Below are positions 55,996 to 64,000 of a stretch of 64,000 nucleotides of DNA, piece by piece (positions within the stretch are counted from its first letter, which is position 1; each line of letters starts with the position of its first letter). Under the pieces are notes generated by a model. That model searched no databases. It saw only the letters and a list, made by a program, of their open reading frames with translations, and was not told the DNA's origin. The stretch spans positions 3,472,001 through 3,536,000 of the forward strand of contig OZ241902.1 in the NCBI GenBank assembly GCA_965203605.1, read 5' to 3'. The position numbers and the translations under genes are program-made. The stretch is from JAPOUP01 sp965203605 (GTDB lineage: Bacteria > Pseudomonadota > Alphaproteobacteria > Rhodobacterales > Rhodobacteraceae).

Positions 55996-56798
55996 GCGGC
56001 GGCCTCCGTCCTACCCATGATTTCCTCCTCCATGTCCCAGATCATATTGAGAATCTCTTCGCGGGTGACCCCGTATTCGGGATGGTGCTTGACTTCACGC
56101 AGGTCCGCACCGACGCCGAGGTCCGCAAAGGGAAGACGATACTCCTTGTGTATACGTCCCGGCCTTGGCGCCATGACAAGGAGGCGTTCGCCAAGCAGGA
56201 GGGCTTCCTCCACCGAATGGGTTATGAGAATGATGGTCTTGCCTGTCTCTTTCCAGAGCCTCAGCACCAATCCCTGCATTTTTTCGCGTGTCAGGGCGTC
56301 GAGCGCACCCAATGGTTCGTCCATCAGGATCACATCAGGTTCATTCGCGAGGCACCTCGCCAGCGCCACCCGCTGCTGCATGCCACCTGAAAGCTCATAG
56401 ATTGCCTTGTCCGTGAAATCTCCAAGCCCTACCACTTCAAGGAGATGGTCGACCTTCGGACGATACTCGGCTTTCGGCACCCTGTTCATCTTGGGACCGA
56501 AAGACACGTTCTCCCGCACATCCATCCACTCGAACAGAGCGCCCTTCTGAAACACCATGCCGCGTTCCTGTCCGGGTCCCGACACTGGTTGGTCGTTCAG
56601 CGCAACGGAACCTTCCGTTGGAGCCAGAAAGCCAGCGACGATGTTGAGAAGAGTGGTCTTGCCGCAGCCGGAGGGGCCCAGAACGCTCATCAGTTCACCC
56701 GTCTTAATGTCGAGCGTAACGTCCTGCAGTGCCTGAACGAAAGAGCCGTTGGGCAGATCGAAGCGCATTGAAACGCTGTCAAGAACCAGACCGGACAT
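55992..56798 (-). CDS. ABC transporter ATP-binding protein (TauB/SsuB-like)
   Basis: About 268 aa. Walker A VLGPSGCGKTTLLNIVAG, signature YELSGGMQQRVALARCLA, Walker B VILMDEPLGALDALTR and the switch His in ILITHSVEEALLL. The N-terminus MSGLVLDSVSMRFDLPNGSF fits taurine/nitrate/sulfonate importers. The frame is open upstream, but the family start is near 56798. Middle gene of the transporter operon. Confidence 0.93.
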   Translation of the reverse strand: MSGLVLDSVSMRFDLPNGSFVQALQDVTLDIKTGELMSVLGPSGCGKTTLLNIVAGFLAPTEGSVALNDQPVSGPGQERGMVFQKGALFEWMDVRENVSFGPKMNRVPKAEYRPKVDHLLEVVGLGDFTDKAIYELSGGMQQRVALARCLANEPDVILMDEPLGALDALTREKMQGLVLRLWKETGKTIILITHSVEEALLLGERLLVMAPRPGRIHKEYRLPFADLGVGADLREVKHHPEYGVTREEILNMIWDMEEEIMGRTEAAA

Positions 56799-56867
56799 AT
56801 GAGCACCTTCGCCTTGGCCATGAAAGGATCCGGTGCGGAAACCGCGCCGGATCAAGGATTTACCGGA

Positions 56868-57866
56868 TTACATTTCGCCCGCGGCCTGCAGAGGCCCGAT
56901 GTTGACCGCTGCCTCATAGCTCTCAAGCGCCGCGTCGATCGAGCCGGCTTCCACAAAGACATCGGCCACGCCCTTCATGAACGACTGCGCACCCCCGTTG
57001 AGCCATTTTTCGGACAGTTGCTCGTCGATCGAGGGAAAGCCGAATGTCGCCATGGTTGCTGCCGTCCCTTCGGCATCCATGCCGGCATCCTTCGCGATGT
57101 CAGCGATCATTGCCATTGCCGCTTCGCCTCCAGCATTCCAGACTGCGTTCGCGTCAGCGGTGACTTTCAGGAACTTGGCAAGAAGCTCGCTTTCCTCGGC
57201 GACGAAATTCGCCGGTGCCGAAGTCACGTCGAAAACAAGGATACCGAGTTCCTCCTTCTCGGCGCCAGTCAAAAGGATATTGCCGCTTTCCAACATACGG
57301 CGCAGGGCACCTCCCCAACCGCATGCCATGTCCACGGACGCCTGAGCGAGTGCCGCCTGGCCTTCGGCAGGGGCCATGTCCACGATTTCCATGGTGGAGA
57401 TGTCAACGCCGAAGTGCGACATCTGCTTGAGGAAGCCATAGTGGGCGGCGGTTCCGAGTGGAACAGCCACTTTCTTGCCTTCGAGTTCGCCCACGCTGTC
57501 CTTGTCGATTTCGAGGTCTGCGTGAATGACACAATTGTCGTTGTCGGAATACGTGACCGCGACGTCGACGATCTGGATGTCCTGACCGGCCGAGGTTGCA
57601 ACCACGAATGGCGGAACGCCCTGGCTGACGGAGATCTGCACATCACCAGATGCCATGGCCGCACTCATCGCAGTTCCGGTGTCGAAGCTGACCCAGTTTA
57701 TGGCGACTCCCATTTCCTCTTCGTAGGTGCCATTCACCTTGGCATATTGAAACGGCATCGGCCATTCCAGGAAGTAGGCTACAGTGATCTCGTCCGCGGC
57801 CATCGCCTGGCCACCCGCCAGCATCGCCACTCCGGCCGCAACGGCTTTCAGTCTGGTGGTTTTCAT
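56868..57866 (-). CDS. ABC transporter substrate-binding protein (TauA/NMT1-like)
   Basis: The 332-aa protein has a clean signal peptide (MKTTRLKAVAAGVAMLAGG, cleavage after AMA). The mature part has ITVAYFLEWPMPFQYAKVNG, the NMT1-type substrate-site pattern SGDVQISVSQGVPPFVVA and LEGKKVAVPLGTAAHYGFL. Such proteins bind taurine, sulfonates, nitrate or pyrimidine precursors; the ligand cannot be read. First gene of the operon and 70 bp from the ATPase. Confidence 0.92.
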   Translation of the reverse strand: MKTTRLKAVAAGVAMLAGGQAMAADEITVAYFLEWPMPFQYAKVNGTYEEEMGVAINWVSFDTGTAMSAAMASGDVQISVSQGVPPFVVATSAGQDIQIVDVAVTYSDNDNCVIHADLEIDKDSVGELEGKKVAVPLGTAAHYGFLKQMSHFGVDISTMEIVDMAPAEGQAALAQASVDMACGWGGALRRMLESGNILLTGAEKEELGILVFDVTSAPANFVAEESELLAKFLKVTADANAVWNAGGEAAMAMIADIAKDAGMDAEGTAATMATFGFPSIDEQLSEKWLNGGAQSFMKGVADVFVEAGSIDAALESYEAAVNIGPLQAAGEM

Positions 57867-58311
57867 TTAATCCTCCGTATGGTGGTCATTTCCCCGGCTG
57901 CAGCCGGAGTTCATTGAAGTTCATCAGTATTGATTGCATTTGGCCTGCGCACAACCGGTTTGTTCCTGCATTCTCCCAAGTTTAGGCCCGTGTCAAACCA
58001 GGCGTCGAGTTTCACGACAATCGATCATACATTGTTCTCGACTCACAACGCTGTGCTTTCTCGATCTCTCCGGATTGAGCTTTCTGTGGTTACTACACAG
58101 AACCTCTTGCAAAAGCCTCGAGGAGAGCGACTGATTGGCAGGGCCTGAGGCCCGGTGCGACCACAGGCTGGTCCCGGCCTCCCGAAGCACACGGTTTTTC
58201 AGCGCCTCGTCGCCATTCAGAGGAACAAAAACGAACACACCAGAACGATGGTCGGGCGTCATCGCTCGCCACATCTTCGGCGTTCTTCAGGATTGAATTG
58301 ATGTCCATGTT
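57867..58311. other. Intergenic stretch upstream of the ABC operon
   Basis: About 440 bp. It must hold the promoter of the transporter operon next to 57900. The frames here lack recognised motifs. From about 58310 onward transposase fragments begin. Confidence 0.4.
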
Positions 58312-58470
58312 GCCGTCCCGAATGACAGGTGGGCGCATCAGCAGGTTGAAGGTCAGCGCGAACAGTCCGAACATCAGGTGGCTGAACACTTTCACGTGCC
58401 TCCGGACACGCATCTTGCAGCAGCCCACGCCTATGAGCCTCTCGCAAAATTCCTTGATCAAGCGATTTTT
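58312..58470 (-). pseudogene. Transposase C-terminal fragment
   Basis: A minus-strand peptide contains KMRVRRHVKVFSHLMFGLFA followed by LTFNLLMRPP, which resembles the last helix of IS5/IS4-type DDE transposases (KV..HL..G..AL...LL). No catalytic motif is present. It forms part of a cluster of IS pieces. Confidence 0.35.
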
Positions 58471-58509
58471 TTCGGAAACGGGCGCCCTTTTTGTGGCTGG
58501 CCTGGATAT

Positions 58510-58569
58510 GGAGCCGTCCCTCCTGTATGAAGCAGGTGTCAGAACCACAACATACAGGGAGACGGCTCC
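58510..58569. repeat. Strong inverted repeat, IS-end or transposase-leader hairpin
   Basis: GGAGCCGTCCCTCCTGTATG (58510-58529) faces CATACAGGGAGACGGCTCC (58551-58569), nearly complementary along about 19 bp with one bulge, around a 21-nt loop. An ATG follows at once at 58570. It may be two abutting IS ends, or a hairpin that limits read-through translation of a transposase. Confidence 0.6.
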
Positions 58570-58659
58570 ATGTCCCTACGTTCGTCCCTATCAGATGCTT
58601 GGCAGCGGTTCCAAGGGGAACTTTTCCCGCCCCGCACCGAGGAAGCCGCCTCGCGATGA
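58570..58659 (+). pseudogene. Transposase N-terminal fragment
   Basis: A 29-codon frame right after the hairpin, MSLRSSLSDAWQRFQGELF, resembles the N-terminus of an IS4/IS5-type transposase, then stops at TGA. Probably a truncated copy. Confidence 0.35.
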
Positions 58660-58662
58660 GCC

Positions 58663-58827
58663 TCAGCCCTCTTCTTCGCGTAGCCGTGGCGGTTGAATCT
58701 CGCGCCAGACAGTCGTCCGGTCACGGCCCCGCTGCCGGGCGGTCGGCTTAACCAAAAGCCCGCTTTCCCTCAGCGTCTGCATCTGGCATCTTTCCTCACG
58801 GGTCAGGTGGCGGTGGCCCTCGGGCAT
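58663..58827 (-). pseudogene. IS30-family transposase, N-terminal fragment
   Basis: A 54-aa frame starts MPEGHRHLTREERCQMQTL and continues GRDRTTVWREI. This is the IS30-type N-terminal HTH (HLTxEER...GRxxTTxxREI). It ends at TGA 58665-58663, without the DDE core. Its stop lies four bases from the end of the neighbouring transposase fragment on the other strand. Confidence 0.6.
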
Positions 58828-58952
58828 GGCGGTCTACCCTGTCAGAACACAGGGACTGTCGCCGCCCGCTGGCTGATTTGCAACATCATGCGACCAGAAA
58901 GCCGGTCACCACAGCCCATCGTCTTGCACTTCAGGATGGAACGGGGATGCAA

Positions 58953-60464
58953 TTAGTCGCGGTTCGCAGGTTCTAGCCACCCCTCGTAGAACCGGCTGAC
59001 GGGGTCGATCAGATCTTGGGAAAGACGGCGCCGCGCGAGCTCGTCTTCCGTTGCGGGCTGACCCAGTTCCCGCGTGATCTCATCTAGGATTTGATCCTTC
59101 TCGACTCGCGAGAACCGGCCCTCGTGATAGACGATGTCGCCGCCGATCAGAACCGTGGCGACGGCAGTCGTCTTGGTGCGCCGGATCAGCACATCGACAA
59201 GCGGAATCGCCGGGTCCTGCCAGGGCCTGGTCACCGTCTGCCAGTCAAGAAGCACGATATCCGCCGCGGATCCAGGGGCGAGCCGCCCGATCCGGCCGGC
59301 AAAGGGCGTTGTGGCCGCGCCATGTTCGGTCGCCATGCGCAGGATTTGCGCCGCGCTGGGATGTGGCGCGTCATGGCCCGCTGGGCGGTGCAGCGTAAGC
59401 GCCAGCCGCATTTCCTGCAGCATGTCGCGGTCATCGTTGAGGCCCGCCTCGTCAATGCCGAGCGCCACCGGCACGCCGCTGGCGAGGAATGCGTTCAGAT
59501 CGGCCGTGCCGCTTTTCAGCCGCATGTTGGAGGAGCAATTGTGGCAAAGGCAGCCGCCACGCTCGGCCAGCAGGTCGATGTCGTCGGGCGTCATCCAGAC
59601 GCCGTGGCCGATGGTCAGTTGCGGCCCGATCAGGCCAAGCCGGTCGATATGGGCCAAAGCCGATCCGCCGGTCCGGCGGCGGGCATATTCTCTCTGATAG
59701 GGAGTCTCCAACAGGTGCATATGCATCGGTGCGCCGGTCTCCTCGGCTATGCGGGCCGCACTTTCCAGCGCGGCGTCGGACAGCCAGTGCAGGTTTGACG
59801 GCGCAATCTGGATCGCGATCTGGGCATCGTCCTGCCAGCGCGTGCGCAGCGCATGGAAGACCGCGATCTGCTCAGACAAAGGCAGGCCGAACCCGGCGAG
59901 ATAGGCCGCCGCGGGTTTCTGCAGCGCCGTCGGCAGCGATGCGACGAACGCTCCGTCAGCGGCATAGATCATCCGGTTCTGATCACGCAGGGCGAGGGAA
60001 TAGCTCGCCCGCATGCCGATCTCCCTATAGGCGCCGATGATCCGGTTGGCCTGGGCCAGAACCGCATCGGTATCACCCGGCGCCCGGCTATGCAGGTGCT
60101 GCACCGTCGTCACGCCCGAGGCGATCATCTCGAAGGCGGATAAAAGCGTGTCGAGCCGGGGCTCGACAGTGCGCATCGCCAGACGTTCGGGGAACCACAG
60201 CTCCAGCGGCTGGTCCCGCGCGCCCATTTGGAAGGGCGTCAGGCCGACATGGTGATGCGCGTTGATCAGCCCGGGGATCGCGACCCGCCCTTTGCCACCA
60301 GTCTCGGGCAAGCCCGGATGGGCGTGCCACAGCGCACGGGCCGGCCCGATTTCAGCGATCTGGTCGCCCTCGATCAGGATCGCCCCATCTTCCAGGATCT
60401 GCGGCGTGCCATCGGGATCAATCCCGGTGACGATATGATCGGCGGTAACAAGGTGGCGGGTCAT
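58953..60464 (-). CDS. Amidohydrolase family protein (AtzB/TrzN/SsnA-like)
   Basis: The 503-aa metallo-dependent hydrolase has the metal-binding motifs PGLINAHHHVGLTPF, APMHMHLLETPY, LTIGHGVWMT and ALGIDEAGLNDD. It belongs to the subtype III amidohydrolases that deaminate or dechlorinate ring compounds such as hydroxyatrazine, guanine derivatives or cytosine-like rings; the substrate cannot be decided. It overlaps the racemase gene by 4 bp and ends the operon next to IS fragments. G+C is clearly higher than in the paa and core genes. Confidence 0.88.
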   Translation of the reverse strand: MTRHLVTADHIVTGIDPDGTPQILEDGAILIEGDQIAEIGPARALWHAHPGLPETGGKGRVAIPGLINAHHHVGLTPFQMGARDQPLELWFPERLAMRTVEPRLDTLLSAFEMIASGVTTVQHLHSRAPGDTDAVLAQANRIIGAYREIGMRASYSLALRDQNRMIYAADGAFVASLPTALQKPAAAYLAGFGLPLSEQIAVFHALRTRWQDDAQIAIQIAPSNLHWLSDAALESAARIAEETGAPMHMHLLETPYQREYARRRTGGSALAHIDRLGLIGPQLTIGHGVWMTPDDIDLLAERGGCLCHNCSSNMRLKSGTADLNAFLASGVPVALGIDEAGLNDDRDMLQEMRLALTLHRPAGHDAPHPSAAQILRMATEHGAATTPFAGRIGRLAPGSAADIVLLDWQTVTRPWQDPAIPLVDVLIRRTKTTAVATVLIGGDIVYHEGRFSRVEKDQILDEITRELGQPATEDELARRRLSQDLIDPVSRFYEGWLEPANRD

Positions 60465-61108
60465 CTAAGTGGTCTATCCTTGCAGCGAGCGATGCTCCGC
60501 CGGACGGCCGCGGGCAGCGGCTCGATCAGCGGCACAGGGGAGGTGGGTGCAAGCCGGTGTGCGGCCTCGGCAAGGGGGCCTCCTCCGATCACGATCGCCT
60601 CGGCGCCGGCGTCGACTGCCCGGGCACCGGCTGCCGCAAGCGCGGTGGTAAGTGCGGCGGCATCGCTGATCAGGGCAACCGGATCGCCCGGTGTGGTCCA
60701 AGTGCCCAGAAAGCCGTCATGGCCATGGGCAGCGGCCGTCGCTGCGATGCCGTCGCGAAGATCGGGGGTGGTGGTGACCACGGCAAAGCGCCTCCCGCCC
60801 TGCGCGGCCTCGCGCATGCCCGCCTCGGCAAGGCCTGTGACCGGCACCGCCAGAAGGTCGCGTAGCGCCGACAGGCCAGGGTCGCCGAAGGCGGCGATGA
60901 CAACCGCCTGCGCTGTGCACAGTTGCGGTGCCAGCGCGACGACCGCCTCAGCCGCCCGCGCCAAAGCGGCAGGGGCTGTGATCAGCGGAGCACCGAACGG
61001 GGCGGTCAGCCCCTCGATCCGGATGCCGGGGCCCGCGGCCGCCTTCGCGACCCGCAGCATGTTGGCCGTCGTCGCCGCAGAGGTGTTGGGATTGATCAGC
61101 GCAATCAT
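60461..61108 (-). CDS. Asp/Glu/hydantoin racemase family protein
   Basis: About 215 aa from MIALINPNTSAATTANML, the typical start of the Asp/Glu-hydantoin racemase group. The first Cys-containing motif is changed: the usual ...C.GDPG... position reads VIAAFGDPGLSALRDLL, with Ala/Phe where Cys is common; the second site reads AIVIGGGPLAEAA, again without Cys. So it may be a decarboxylase-like or Cys-free member rather than a true two-base racemase. It overlaps both neighbours by 4 bp. Confidence 0.8.
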   Translation of the reverse strand: MIALINPNTSAATTANMLRVAKAAAGPGIRIEGLTAPFGAPLITAPAALARAAEAVVALAPQLCTAQAVVIAAFGDPGLSALRDLLAVPVTGLAEAGMREAAQGGRRFAVVTTTPDLRDGIAATAAAHGHDGFLGTWTTPGDPVALISDAAALTTALAAAGARAVDAGAEAIVIGGGPLAEAAHRLAPTSPVPLIEPLPAAVRRSIARCKDRPLR

Positions 61109-61992
61109 GCGGGACAGGTCGCGTCGAAGGCCTGCGCGATGTCGATGCGCCGGGCCAGCCACAGACGGTCGCGCCGGCGGTCCAATTCGGCCAGCACCTG
61201 CTCAAAGGCTTTGAACCGGCCGGGGCGGCCGACGATACGCAGATGAAACCCGACATTGAGCACGTGCGGCAGGCCGCACGCGGCTTCGGCCTTCAGCACG
61301 TTCAGCGTGTCGGTCACGTAGTCGATCATGTCCGTGGCCCTGACAAAGCCATTGGGGTGGAAAATTTCATGTCGTTAGTATCAAGCCAATAAGGTACCAC
61401 GATCAAGCCCGACGCATCGCGATAGGGCAGATCGTCGTCGAAGCCGTTGGAGATATAGAGGTAGCCCAGCTCGGCCAGGAGACCCCGTGTCCAGAGGCTT
61501 TCCGCGCCATGGCAGAAGAAGCCGCGCGGGCGTTCGCCGGTGGTCCGCAGAATGGCCTCGGCTGCGCGGTCAAGATCTGCGGCCTCGACCTCGGCGCTGT
61601 CGTAATCGGCGTGCGGGCGCCACAGCCAGCCATGACAGGCGGTCTCATGCCCATCCTCTGCCAGCATGCGCAGGACCTGGCGCGACGCGTTTGGCGGCGC
61701 AGCCGCAAGCAAAGAGCGTCGCTGCGACCCGAAAGCGGCGCAGCGCCTTGGCCATGCGCCAGGCACCGGCGCGAAGGCGACAGGCGAAGATCTGCGCTAG
61801 GCCCGGATCGGGCCTACCCTCGGGCACGATCGAGAGCACCCCACCGATCCGCTCACTCACCGGGTCGCCATCGAGCGCTTGCTGCTCGGCGTCCTCTTCG
61901 ACATTGACCACCACCGACACGGCCGGCTTGGCGCCGTTGGGCCAGATCAGATCGGGCCAAGCGCCGCCATATCCGACGAGGTCGCGGTTCAT
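61105..61992 (-). pseudogene. Polysaccharide deacetylase/PuuE-like gene with two frameshifts
   Basis: Three frames together give a full-length relative of the next gene: MNRDLVGYGGAWPDLIWPNG to ATLFACGCAA, a shift near 61700, then NASRQVLRMLAEDGHETACH and GWLWRPHADYDSAEVEA to DTNDMKFST, a shift at the AAAA run at 61361-61364, then NGFVRATDMIDYVTDTLNV to the stop. Start overlaps the stop of the upstream paralogue by 4 bp and its end overlaps the racemase start. Either a real pseudogene or two sequencing errors. Confidence 0.75.
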
Positions 61993-62939
61993 GCCAGCGC
62001 CCCGGGGGCGAAATCCGGTGGACAGGGGCGTGGCTGCCAATCTGGCAGGCCCGTGGCGCTGCGCCAAGCGCGCGCGATATCGGCCCGGGTGGCGAACCAA
62101 ACCCCTTCCTGCCGCAAGGCGTTGTCAAGAAACGCCTCCAGCCCGCCGATCCGCGCCGGGCGCCCAATGATCCGGGTGTGCAGTCCGATCGATAGCATGC
62201 GCGGGACCTGTGCCGATTCTTTAAGCAGCCGGTCGAAAGCCGCGATACAGTAACGCGCGAAATCCTCGGCAAAGACGAAGCCGCCGGCATTGTGGAAACG
62301 CATGTCATTGGTGTCGAAAGCATAGGGCAACACCACATGCGCACCCCGCGCCGTGTCCACGACATAGGGGATGTCGTCGTTATAGGCGTTGCTGTCATAA
62401 AGGAATCCGCCCTGTTCGATCAGCAGGTCCCGCGTTCGCAGCGAGGTGGCCGAACGTGTGTGCCAGCCCAGGGGCGGCGCGCCGGCGGTGCGTTCAATGG
62501 CTGCGACGGTGCGCGCGATCGCGGTGCGCTCAGTGGCGGCGTCGATATCGACATGCCGCTCCCACCGCCAGCCATGGGCTGAGACCTCGTGCCCATCCGC
62601 CACGGCTTGTGCCGCGATCCAGGGTGTCACCTCCAGCGCGCGGCCGCAGGCGTTGAGCGTTGCCGGCAAGCAGCGGTCGCGCAGCGCGTCGCGGATCCGC
62701 GGCCAGCCAGCGCGGGGGCCGTACTCGAAATGGCTCTCCATGCACAGATCGGGTGCGCCTTCGACTCGTTCGACGGCCTCATAGATATGCTCATTGCGGT
62801 TATCGCCCGCGCGCAGGCTCAATTCGGCGCCTTCCTCGACATTCACGACAAGCGACACTGCCAGGCCTGCGCCGTTCGGCCACCGGATCGCGGGCGGACA
62901 GCCCGCATAGCCAGCGAAGTCCCGCTCCGGTCCGCTCAT
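61989..62939 (-). CDS. Polysaccharide deacetylase family protein (allantoinase PuuE-like)
   Basis: The 316-aa NodB-fold protein starts MSGPERDFAGYAGCPPAIRW. Motifs: SLVVNVEEGAELS in the Asp-containing first motif region, EVSAHGWRWERHVD with metal-binding His residues, GWHTRSATSLRT and MLSIGLHTRIIGRP. The PuuE-type members act on cyclic ureides or imides rather than sugars. The next gene is a related copy, so the pair arose by duplication or acts as a heteromer. Overlaps BtpA gene by 4 bp. Confidence 0.87.
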   Translation of the reverse strand: MSGPERDFAGYAGCPPAIRWPNGAGLAVSLVVNVEEGAELSLRAGDNRNEHIYEAVERVEGAPDLCMESHFEYGPRAGWPRIRDALRDRCLPATLNACGRALEVTPWIAAQAVADGHEVSAHGWRWERHVDIDAATERTAIARTVAAIERTAGAPPLGWHTRSATSLRTRDLLIEQGGFLYDSNAYNDDIPYVVDTARGAHVVLPYAFDTNDMRFHNAGGFVFAEDFARYCIAAFDRLLKESAQVPRMLSIGLHTRIIGRPARIGGLEAFLDNALRQEGVWFATRADIARAWRSATGLPDWQPRPCPPDFAPGALA

Positions 62940-63721
62940 GCGGGGACCCGTGCCGCGTTCTTGAAGCGGCGGCAGAGGTCGACATCCCACCGCAGCAGAT
63001 ACTCGGGTCCCGCATCGCTTCGCATCAGTGCGCTGCTGACGATCACGCCATCGGCAGCCATGGCATCTGCGGCATTGGCTTCGGTCACCCCGCGGCCGAT
63101 CTGGATCGGCCGGCAGATGCCCTTGCCGCGCAGCGCACCAATGCGGTTCAACATTTCCGAAATGCTGTTGCCGGTGATGATCAGCCCGTCGGCGTCCGAT
63201 TTGACCGCCCAATTCGCCCCGAAAGCATGGCTTTCGTCGGAGATCGGAACCGCCGTGTGGTTATACGCATCGGCCAAGAGCATGATGTCCGTACGGCGCA
63301 GCGCGACCCGAGGGGCCACAGCCTCGGCCGCCAATCCGTTGCGCAGGTTCTGGGCGGTCAACGCGCCGCCGACAAAGACATTCAGGCGCACGAAATCCGC
63401 GCCGGCGGCATGCGCCACCGACAGCGCCGCGATCGGGTCTTGCGCCCCAATGATGATGCCGAATCCGAGCTGCGGCAGCTCGGTCCGGCTCAACCGGCCC
63501 AAAGCCGCCAGCAGCGCCAAGCTGTAGGGCGCGGCTGGACCGGCGGTCTTGGCCTGGTTCCGCAGTTTGACCCAAGGGATGCCAGCCTCGGCGAAAACCC
63601 AGGCAATGGCAAGCGCGTACCCTTCGTGCCAAGCGACTGAGAGATGGCGTTTGAGCGTGAAATCGGGCAGGTGTAGGGCGGCGATGATCGGTTCGGGATG
63701 ATCGAAGAGGTTCAAAGACAT
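62936..63721 (-). CDS. BtpA/SgcQ family protein
   Basis: A 261-aa TIM-barrel protein: IIAALHLPDFTLKRH, GFGIIIGAQDPIAALSVAHA, AGADFVRLNVFVGGALT, DADGLIITGNSIS and the C-terminal GVIVSSALM. BtpA was first described as a photosystem I biogenesis factor; in heterotrophs the family sits in sugar or nucleoside catabolic operons and is close to the BtpA-like phosphorylase/hydrolase types. Overlaps the kinase gene by 10 bp and the deacetylase gene by 4 bp. Confidence 0.88.
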   Translation of the reverse strand: MSLNLFDHPEPIIAALHLPDFTLKRHLSVAWHEGYALAIAWVFAEAGIPWVKLRNQAKTAGPAAPYSLALLAALGRLSRTELPQLGFGIIIGAQDPIAALSVAHAAGADFVRLNVFVGGALTAQNLRNGLAAEAVAPRVALRRTDIMLLADAYNHTAVPISDESHAFGANWAVKSDADGLIITGNSISEMLNRIGALRGKGICRPIQIGRGVTEANAADAMAADGVIVSSALMRSDAGPEYLLRWDVDLCRRFKNAARVPA

Positions 63722-64000
63722 GGGCTGGAATCCTCTTGCAATGCGGCGCGTGCCGCAGGTCTGTCGGTGGGCAGGGCGGCGGCGGCGCCAAAGCTAGCGA
63801 CAACGCGGGCGGCAGAGATCGCCCCGAACCGAGCCGCCTTTGCCGGGTCGCCGGTCTCCACTAGCCCGGCCAGAAATCCGCCGCAGAAACCGTCACCCGC
63901 TCCAGTGGGGTCGTGGGTCTCGACGCACTGCGCCGGCACCGCGATGGCGGCCTCGGCCGCACGGTCCCAGACCAGCACACCCTTAGGTCCCATCTTGACG
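63712..64000 (-). CDS. PfkB-family carbohydrate kinase, C-terminal part
   Basis: The frame enters from the right edge and shows MGPKGVLVWDRAAEAAIAVP and the second PfkB signature DPTGAGDGFCGGFLAGLVE, with the catalytic Asp in GAGD. It phosphorylates a sugar or nucleoside. Only about 95 residues are in the window. It is the most upstream visible gene of the operon. Confidence 0.9.
   Translation of the reverse strand, partial: VKMGPKGVLVWDRAAEAAIAVPAQCVETHDPTGAGDGFCGGFLAGLVETGDPAKAARFGAISAARVVASFGAAAALPTDRPAARAALQEDSSPCL

Noticed and set aside
1..64000. CRISPR array
   Set aside because: No regularly spaced direct repeats were seen anywhere in the window.

Overview
The window looks like chromosomal DNA of an alphaproteobacterium, most likely near the Rhodobacterales/Roseobacter lineages. 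Supporting signs are pnp-rpsO next to truB-rbfA-dapB; rsmB, a heparinase II/III-like gene, purH, lspA and a DUF3035 lipoprotein in one run; an aminotransferase, ftsK and LolA set; an NDUFS4-like complex I subunit; and an aerobic phenylacetyl-CoA (paa) cluster. The species cannot be named from the sequence alone. The window is rich in IS remnants, frameshifted genes and miniature elements, so it combines intact core blocks with decaying accessory DNA.

Layout. 0-2.4 kb: a substrate-binding-protein gene split by an IS630-family element with a TA duplication, and a divergent MarR regulator. 3.2-9.0 kb: one very large gene (1923 aa) with a MobA/MobL-type relaxase domain followed by what read as two decayed helicase modules. 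9.8-23.3 kb: core genes for murein turnover, RNA decay, ribosome maturation, lysine synthesis, rRNA methylation, purine synthesis and lipoprotein processing. 23.3-27.7 kb: an accessory patch with a three-gene operon of unknown function (TIGR04255-like protein, HTH protein, 266-aa protein), an upstream array of TTCCACT half-sites, a 102-bp MITE-like element with target duplication, a HipA-like 3' fragment and IS-end-like repeats. 28.0-38.6 kb: mutL, agmatinase/GGT, hspQ, an SLT-like lipoprotein, LolA, FtsK and an aminotransferase. 39.1-42.1 kb: an ImmA/IrrE-like protein without a visible zinc motif, a partner gene and an ISAs1 remnant touching the uvrB stop. 42.1-45.0 kb: uvrB, a GC-rich NDUFS4-like gene and tRNA-Arg(UCU). 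45.8-54.5 kb: the paa cluster (paaX, paaZ, paaI-paaK, paaABCDE) with shared TGTAAC-type sites in its promoters. 54.7-57.9 kb: a taurine/nitrate-type ABC transporter whose permease carries a large extra loop. 57.9-58.95 kb: transposase fragments. 58.95-64 kb: a tightly overlapped, GC-rich catabolic operon (PfkB kinase, BtpA, two polysaccharide-deacetylase/allantoinase-like genes of which one is frameshifted, an Asp/Glu-hydantoin racemase, an amidohydrolase).

How the genes work together. The paa genes convert phenylacetate to phenylacetyl-CoA (PaaK), epoxidise it (PaaABCDE), open the oxepin ring (PaaZ) and hydrolyse dead-end thioesters (PaaI), with PaaX as likely repressor; the beta-oxidation genes paaFGHJ are not here. 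The last operon looks like a pathway for a cyclic amide or nucleobase-like compound with a sugar part, but its substrate cannot be read from the sequence. The best candidates for undescribed biology are the relaxase with two apparently inactive helicase modules, the TIGR04255/HTH/266-aa operon with its half-site array, and the BtpA-PfkB-deacetylase-racemase-amidohydrolase operon.
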